Shown here: positions 6,484 through 9,232 of the stretch, one piece after another
Layout: every line of letters starts with the position of its first letter
How positions within the stretch are numbered: the stretch's first letter is position 1
Source of the DNA: Alphaproteobacteria bacterium UBA3650
Lineage (GTDB): Bacteria; Pseudomonadota; Alphaproteobacteria; CAAHEQ01; UBA3637
Length of the DNA: 9,232 nucleotides
Direction of reading: 5' to 3'
Assembly (NCBI GenBank): GCA_002373815.1
Contig: DFKH01000028.1
Span: 1-9,232 of the forward strand
Made by a program: the position numbers and the translations under genes
Notes under the pieces: model-generated
What the model saw: only the letters and a program-made list of their open reading frames with translations
Database searches by the model: none
What the model was told of the DNA's origin: nothing

Positions 6484-8373
6484 GTGGGTAAATCAAGAGT
6501 CGTATTCTATAGCAAAGAAGACCTTGCTGCTGGTTATCATTTATCGCTGGCAGAAAAGGTTTTAGACGCATTTGATGAAAATGCTGTATATGAAGATGTC
6601 AATGATGTTCTAGAATTGGCATCAATTAGGTTATACATTGCGAATGAAATGTTTTTGCGTTCTTGGGATGATGAAAGAATAAATTGCTATAAGAATGCGG
6701 TTAACAAGTTCCCTTCGATAATTTCTCGTTTTATTTCTCCTTGGCTTGGCAAGAAATTTGTCAGCGAGTATGACGCCATTGAATATGGATATCGCTTTAT
6801 TTTTTGGCAATCCGTTGCTGATTTTGGCTGTTTTAAATCATTATCTAATGGTGATTTTGCAGAATGGCTGAAAACGCATAGTAGTGAATTGCATGATGTT
6901 TTGCTGCATGAGAAAATTATTAATCGATTTTCCGCAGAACTAATACCTGTAATTAAAAATTCAAAAATTGCAACAGAATTGCTAATTGAACATGCTCTAT
7001 TCAAACCTAAAAAAATGGTTTATTGGCCTAAAGCTCTATCTGATTCAGATAAAAGAGAAATGGTGAAGGCTTATATTGGGGGCGATTATTTTAATGTCAA
7101 TTATCTAAAGAAAATTCAGAATGCGTCAAGGGATGCAAAACCGAAAATAGATGAAGAACTTCGGTTGATGGCGAAAGAGGCGCAGGAAAAATGGATTTCT
7201 AAACAAAAAATGAGTGGCATGATTAGTGTGCAGGTGTCGTTCGTTCCTGTTATGGATACCCCGATTCGTTATACAGAAGAAGGATATTTGACACTCGTTG
7301 AATGTAGTTCTGAATGGGTAAGAACACATTTAGATTTTAAATCTATATTTTTGATGCTTAGGAACTATTTTAGTTTTACTGATTATAATGGACGATCAAA
7401 CTTGCCTTATTATAGTAAAGAAGAAATTCCTATAATAAAGCGAAATTTATCTAAAGAAGAGTATCCACGCGAAAATCCTATTTTTCTTCATAATAGCTAT
7501 TTGTATAGATTGTTGATTGAAACATTTCGAAATGAGCTTTGGAAAAATAGTTTGTATTTTGAAAATGTTTTTAAATGTTTTTTTGAAAAATGGTTGCCTT
7601 TGGTCTATGGAATAAAGGACTTTTCTTTTAATTCACCGAGTATTCAAACTACAGACCTTGAGAAAATAAAAATTATCCTTCCTGAAATAGAGCGAGTCCT
7701 GAAAATCTATATGATGTTCCAGGAAGGAAACGTGAATTTGCGCTTGCTGAATACATTCTCATCTCCTATTGGTAATTGGAATGAGTTGAAAAGTCTATCA
7801 GGGCAAAAATATGTCTATCCAGCTAAAGAGGGGTATGCCGTATTTAACATTCTTTTTAGTCAACATTTATCTGTATATTGTCTATTGAAATCATCCGACG
7901 AGAAATACAAATGTTTTTATGAACGATTGCAAGATGAAAAAGTTTCGTATGATAATCTTGACTCACAAAGTCGAGAACTTTTACAATATCTAATAGATGC
8001 TGATTGTGTTTCTGTTAAAGACGGGTTTATAGAGTATAACAAAGCAAAATGCGAACTTCTAAAGGATATCTACGATAACGACGTATTGAATATCTTGCCG
8101 CTGAATCCTGAAGAACGGCGGTGTATTGATGAATTGATTGCGAAAAACGTGATTGTTGCAAGCGATTCTCTTTTCTCAACGAATGAGCAAAATTACATCT
8201 CATTTGTTTGGTCCGATAGTTATAAGAATGGCCTTGCTATCCGCAACCGTTACTTGCATGGAGCCTATTCCCCAAATGACTCGCAAATACACAGGGATTA
8301 CATTGAAATATTAAAACTGCTTGTGATGATTATGATTTGCTTAGATGATGAATTCAGGAATTGGAAAAAGTGA
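6484..8373 (+). CDS. large helical protein with C-terminal HEPN-like RNRYLHG motif
   Basis: The 629-residue product is mostly alpha-helical by inspection and has no signal peptide or clear membrane segment. The first 560 residues show no motif I recognise. Near the C-terminus, LAIRNRYLHGAY contains R587-x4-H592, the form seen in HEPN domains (R-x4-6-H, often RNxxxHG), and a hydrophobic helix follows (YIEILKLLVMIMICL). HEPN proteins are often metal-independent ribonucleases in toxin-antitoxin and abortive-infection systems, and sometimes only structural, so RNase activity is plausible but not shown. The start is GTG 6484, 7 bases after the previous stop, with only a weak purine-rich stretch (about 6467-6473) as ribosome binding site; no ATG lies close enough to replace it. 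Base composition is AT-rich for most of the gene but rises in the last 300 bases, which cover the HEPN motif. It closes the four-gene cassette. Confidence 0.85.
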   Translation: MGKSRVVFYSKEDLAAGYHLSLAEKVLDAFDENAVYEDVNDVLELASIRLYIANEMFLRSWDDERINCYKNAVNKFPSIISRFISPWLGKKFVSEYDAIEYGYRFIFWQSVADFGCFKSLSNGDFAEWLKTHSSELHDVLLHEKIINRFSAELIPVIKNSKIATELLIEHALFKPKKMVYWPKALSDSDKREMVKAYIGGDYFNVNYLKKIQNASRDAKPKIDEELRLMAKEAQEKWISKQKMSGMISVQVSFVPVMDTPIRYTEEGYLTLVECSSEWVRTHLDFKSIFLMLRNYFSFTDYNGRSNLPYYSKEEIPIIKRNLSKEEYPRENPIFLHNSYLYRLLIETFRNELWKNSLYFENVFKCFFEKWLPLVYGIKDFSFNSPSIQTTDLEKIKIILPEIERVLKIYMMFQEGNVNLRLLNTFSSPIGNWNELKSLSGQKYVYPAKEGYAVFNILFSQHLSVYCLLKSSDEKYKCFYERLQDEKVSYDNLDSQSRELLQYLIDADCVSVKDGFIEYNKAKCELLKDIYDNDVLNILPLNPEERRCIDELIAKNVIVASDSLFSTNEQNYISFVWSDSYKNGLAIRNRYLHGAYSPNDSQIHRDYIEILKLLVMIMICLDDEFRNWKK

Positions 8374-8559
8374 ATTGACGCAAGTTATTCTATTTATTGT
8401 GAGTTGTATGGTATCTACCCAAGAAGATTTGCTCCGTCTCTTAAGAAATAGTGGCGGTGTAAAAACACCAAATGGCGGTGTAAATAAAAAAATGAGTGGC
8501 GGAGTATATTTACAAGATGAAAATCATCAAAACTCATTTGCTTTTTTTAAATTCTCACT
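8374..8559 (+). other. intergenic stretch at the 3' end of the cassette
   Basis: These 186 bases separate the HEPN-like gene from the lipoprotein gene. They contain the three TGGCGG repeats and one small hairpin (GGTGT/ACACC around a four-A loop, 8456-8469) without a following T run, so no convincing intrinsic terminator is seen. A frame running through the region (8345-8602) encodes GGV at each repeat, but it overlaps both neighbours, ends inside the lipoprotein's signal peptide and does not look like a real gene. A promoter for the lipoprotein gene probably lies here, but I cannot point to convincing boxes. Confidence 0.5.
8452..8508 (+). repeat. three spaced 12-base direct repeats, TGGCGGTGTAAA-like
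   Basis: Copies begin at 8452 (TGGCGGTGTAAA), 8473 (identical) and 8497 (TGGCGGAGTATA, diverged). Spacings are 21 and 24 bases, close to two helical turns and also multiples of three. They could be binding sites for a regulator, or the remains of a coding repeat that read Gly-Gly-Val. The two explanations cannot be separated from one window. Confidence 0.55.
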
Positions 8560-9195
8560 ATGCGCTTTAATTCCCATCTTTCGTTCTTTATCGCCTCTCT
8601 AGCTTTTCTCCTCTCCGCTTGTTCTGAGTCTTTCACGGATTCGCGTGACGGGCAATCTTATGATGTCGTGAAGATTGGCGGTTTGACGTGGATGGCGGAG
8701 AACTTGAATTACGAAACGGAAACAAGTGCTTGCCCGGATGGCGACTCGCGAAATTGCAAGCGGTTGGGGCAACTTTATACGTGGGTAGAGGCGAAAACAG
8801 TTTGTCCTGAAGGCTGGCGACTCCCGACGAGCGCGGACTTTGCGCAAATCCTCGCGCAGTCCCTCGATGGCAATCCCGGCGCGGTCTCGAATGAAGCTGG
8901 CGCAAAATTAAAATCTCGCGATGGTTGGTTCAAAAAAGGTAACGGCACGGATGATTTCGGATTCAACGCACTCCCAGCGGGCTATCGCGTCGCAATCTCG
9001 AAATCGGATGACGGCACAATTTCCGGCGGCAAGTTCGATGGCGTCGGCGGTTACGCGTATTTCTGGAGCGCGACCGAAGATTCTGAAAATCCTGAATCGA
9101 ATGCGTATTATTTATTCCTATCGTTCAGCAGCGATGCTGCGAGTCTGAATGCGTTCGCGAAAGATGACTATCGTTCTGTGCGGTGTGTTCAGTAA
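8560..9195 (+). CDS. FISUMP-domain lipoprotein (Fibrobacter major paralogous domain)
   Basis: The 211-residue product starts with a signal peptide of the lipoprotein type: hydrophobic residues 7-18 and the lipobox LSAC with C21 as the lipidated cysteine, followed by Ser, so an outer-membrane or surface location is likely. The rest is a full-length FISUMP domain (about 28-211). Hallmarks are IGGLTWMAENLNY (39-51), GQLYTWVEA, CPEGWRLPT (82-90), GFNALPAGYR, AYFWSATED and the closing RSVRCV. Paired cysteines (58, 66, 82 and the final one) fit disulfides in an exported protein. The domain is massively duplicated in Fibrobacter succinogenes; its biochemical role is not established. The ATG at 8560 has no obvious Shine-Dalgarno sequence, only a T-rich stretch upstream. 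Its GC content is higher than that of the preceding cassette, so it probably belongs to the core chromosome rather than to the defence operon. Confidence 0.93.
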   Translation: MRFNSHLSFFIASLAFLLSACSESFTDSRDGQSYDVVKIGGLTWMAENLNYETETSACPDGDSRNCKRLGQLYTWVEAKTVCPEGWRLPTSADFAQILAQSLDGNPGAVSNEAGAKLKSRDGWFKKGNGTDDFGFNALPAGYRVAISKSDDGTISGGKFDGVGGYAYFWSATEDSENPESNAYYLFLSFSSDAASLNAFAKDDYRSVRCVQ

Positions 9196-9232
9196 TCTAA
9201 TTTGTTTCTAAATTGTTGATGCTGTTGGTATC

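Noticed and set aside
8456..8469. Hairpin GGTGT/ACACC as a terminator of the cassette
   Set aside because: The stem is only 5 base pairs and no T run follows; it arises from the repeat sequence.
8452..8508. CRISPR array
   Set aside because: The repeats are only about 12 bases, the gaps 9-12 bases, and the third copy has diverged; there is no array structure.
8345..8602. 85-residue open frame across the intergenic region
   Set aside because: It overlaps the 3' end of the HEPN-like gene and the signal peptide of the lipoprotein, has no ribosome binding site and no recognisable domain; only its GGV repeats are of interest.

Overview
The window looks like a piece of a Fibrobacter (or close relative) chromosome. 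The clue is the last gene, a small lipoprotein carrying the Fibrobacter succinogenes major paralogous (FISUMP) domain, a family greatly expanded in that genus. All six genes I support lie on the + strand.

Layout. (1) Positions 1-2901 hold the 3' part of a large Eco57I-type N6-adenine DNA methyltransferase. Its 5' end lies outside the window. It belongs to the family that includes the DISARM class 1 methylase DrmMI and the methylase halves of related restriction systems. (2) Positions 2917-8373 hold four tightly packed, visibly AT-rich genes, separated by 15, 9, -4 and 7 bases and with no terminator seen between them. In order they are: a coiled-coil protein with a C-terminal zinc-dependent deaminase-like domain (CCE...PCxxC); a membrane-anchored coiled-coil protein; an N-terminal HNH nuclease fused to a DGQHR/ParB-like domain; and a long helical protein ending in a HEPN-like R-x4-H motif (RNRYLHG). 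(3) Positions 8374-8559 are a short intergenic stretch with three spaced TGGCGG repeats. (4) Positions 8560-9195 hold the FISUMP lipoprotein, where base composition returns to that of the methylase flanks.

How the genes may work together (inference). The arrangement reads as a defence locus: a modification methylase followed by an operon whose members look like a nucleic-acid or nucleotide deaminase, a membrane partner, a modification-sensing or NTP-driven nuclease, and a HEPN ribonuclease. I do not recognise this four-gene set as a named system. The usual DISARM partners DrmA, DrmB and DrmC do not follow the methylase here. A helicase such as DrmD could lie upstream but cannot be seen.

The methylase is itself a composition mosaic. 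Its catalytic N-terminal part and C-terminal tail are GC-richer, while the segment just after the NPPF motif up to the ETFPFP motif (about 1340-2330) is AT-rich like the cassette. This suggests that the target-recognition part was exchanged.
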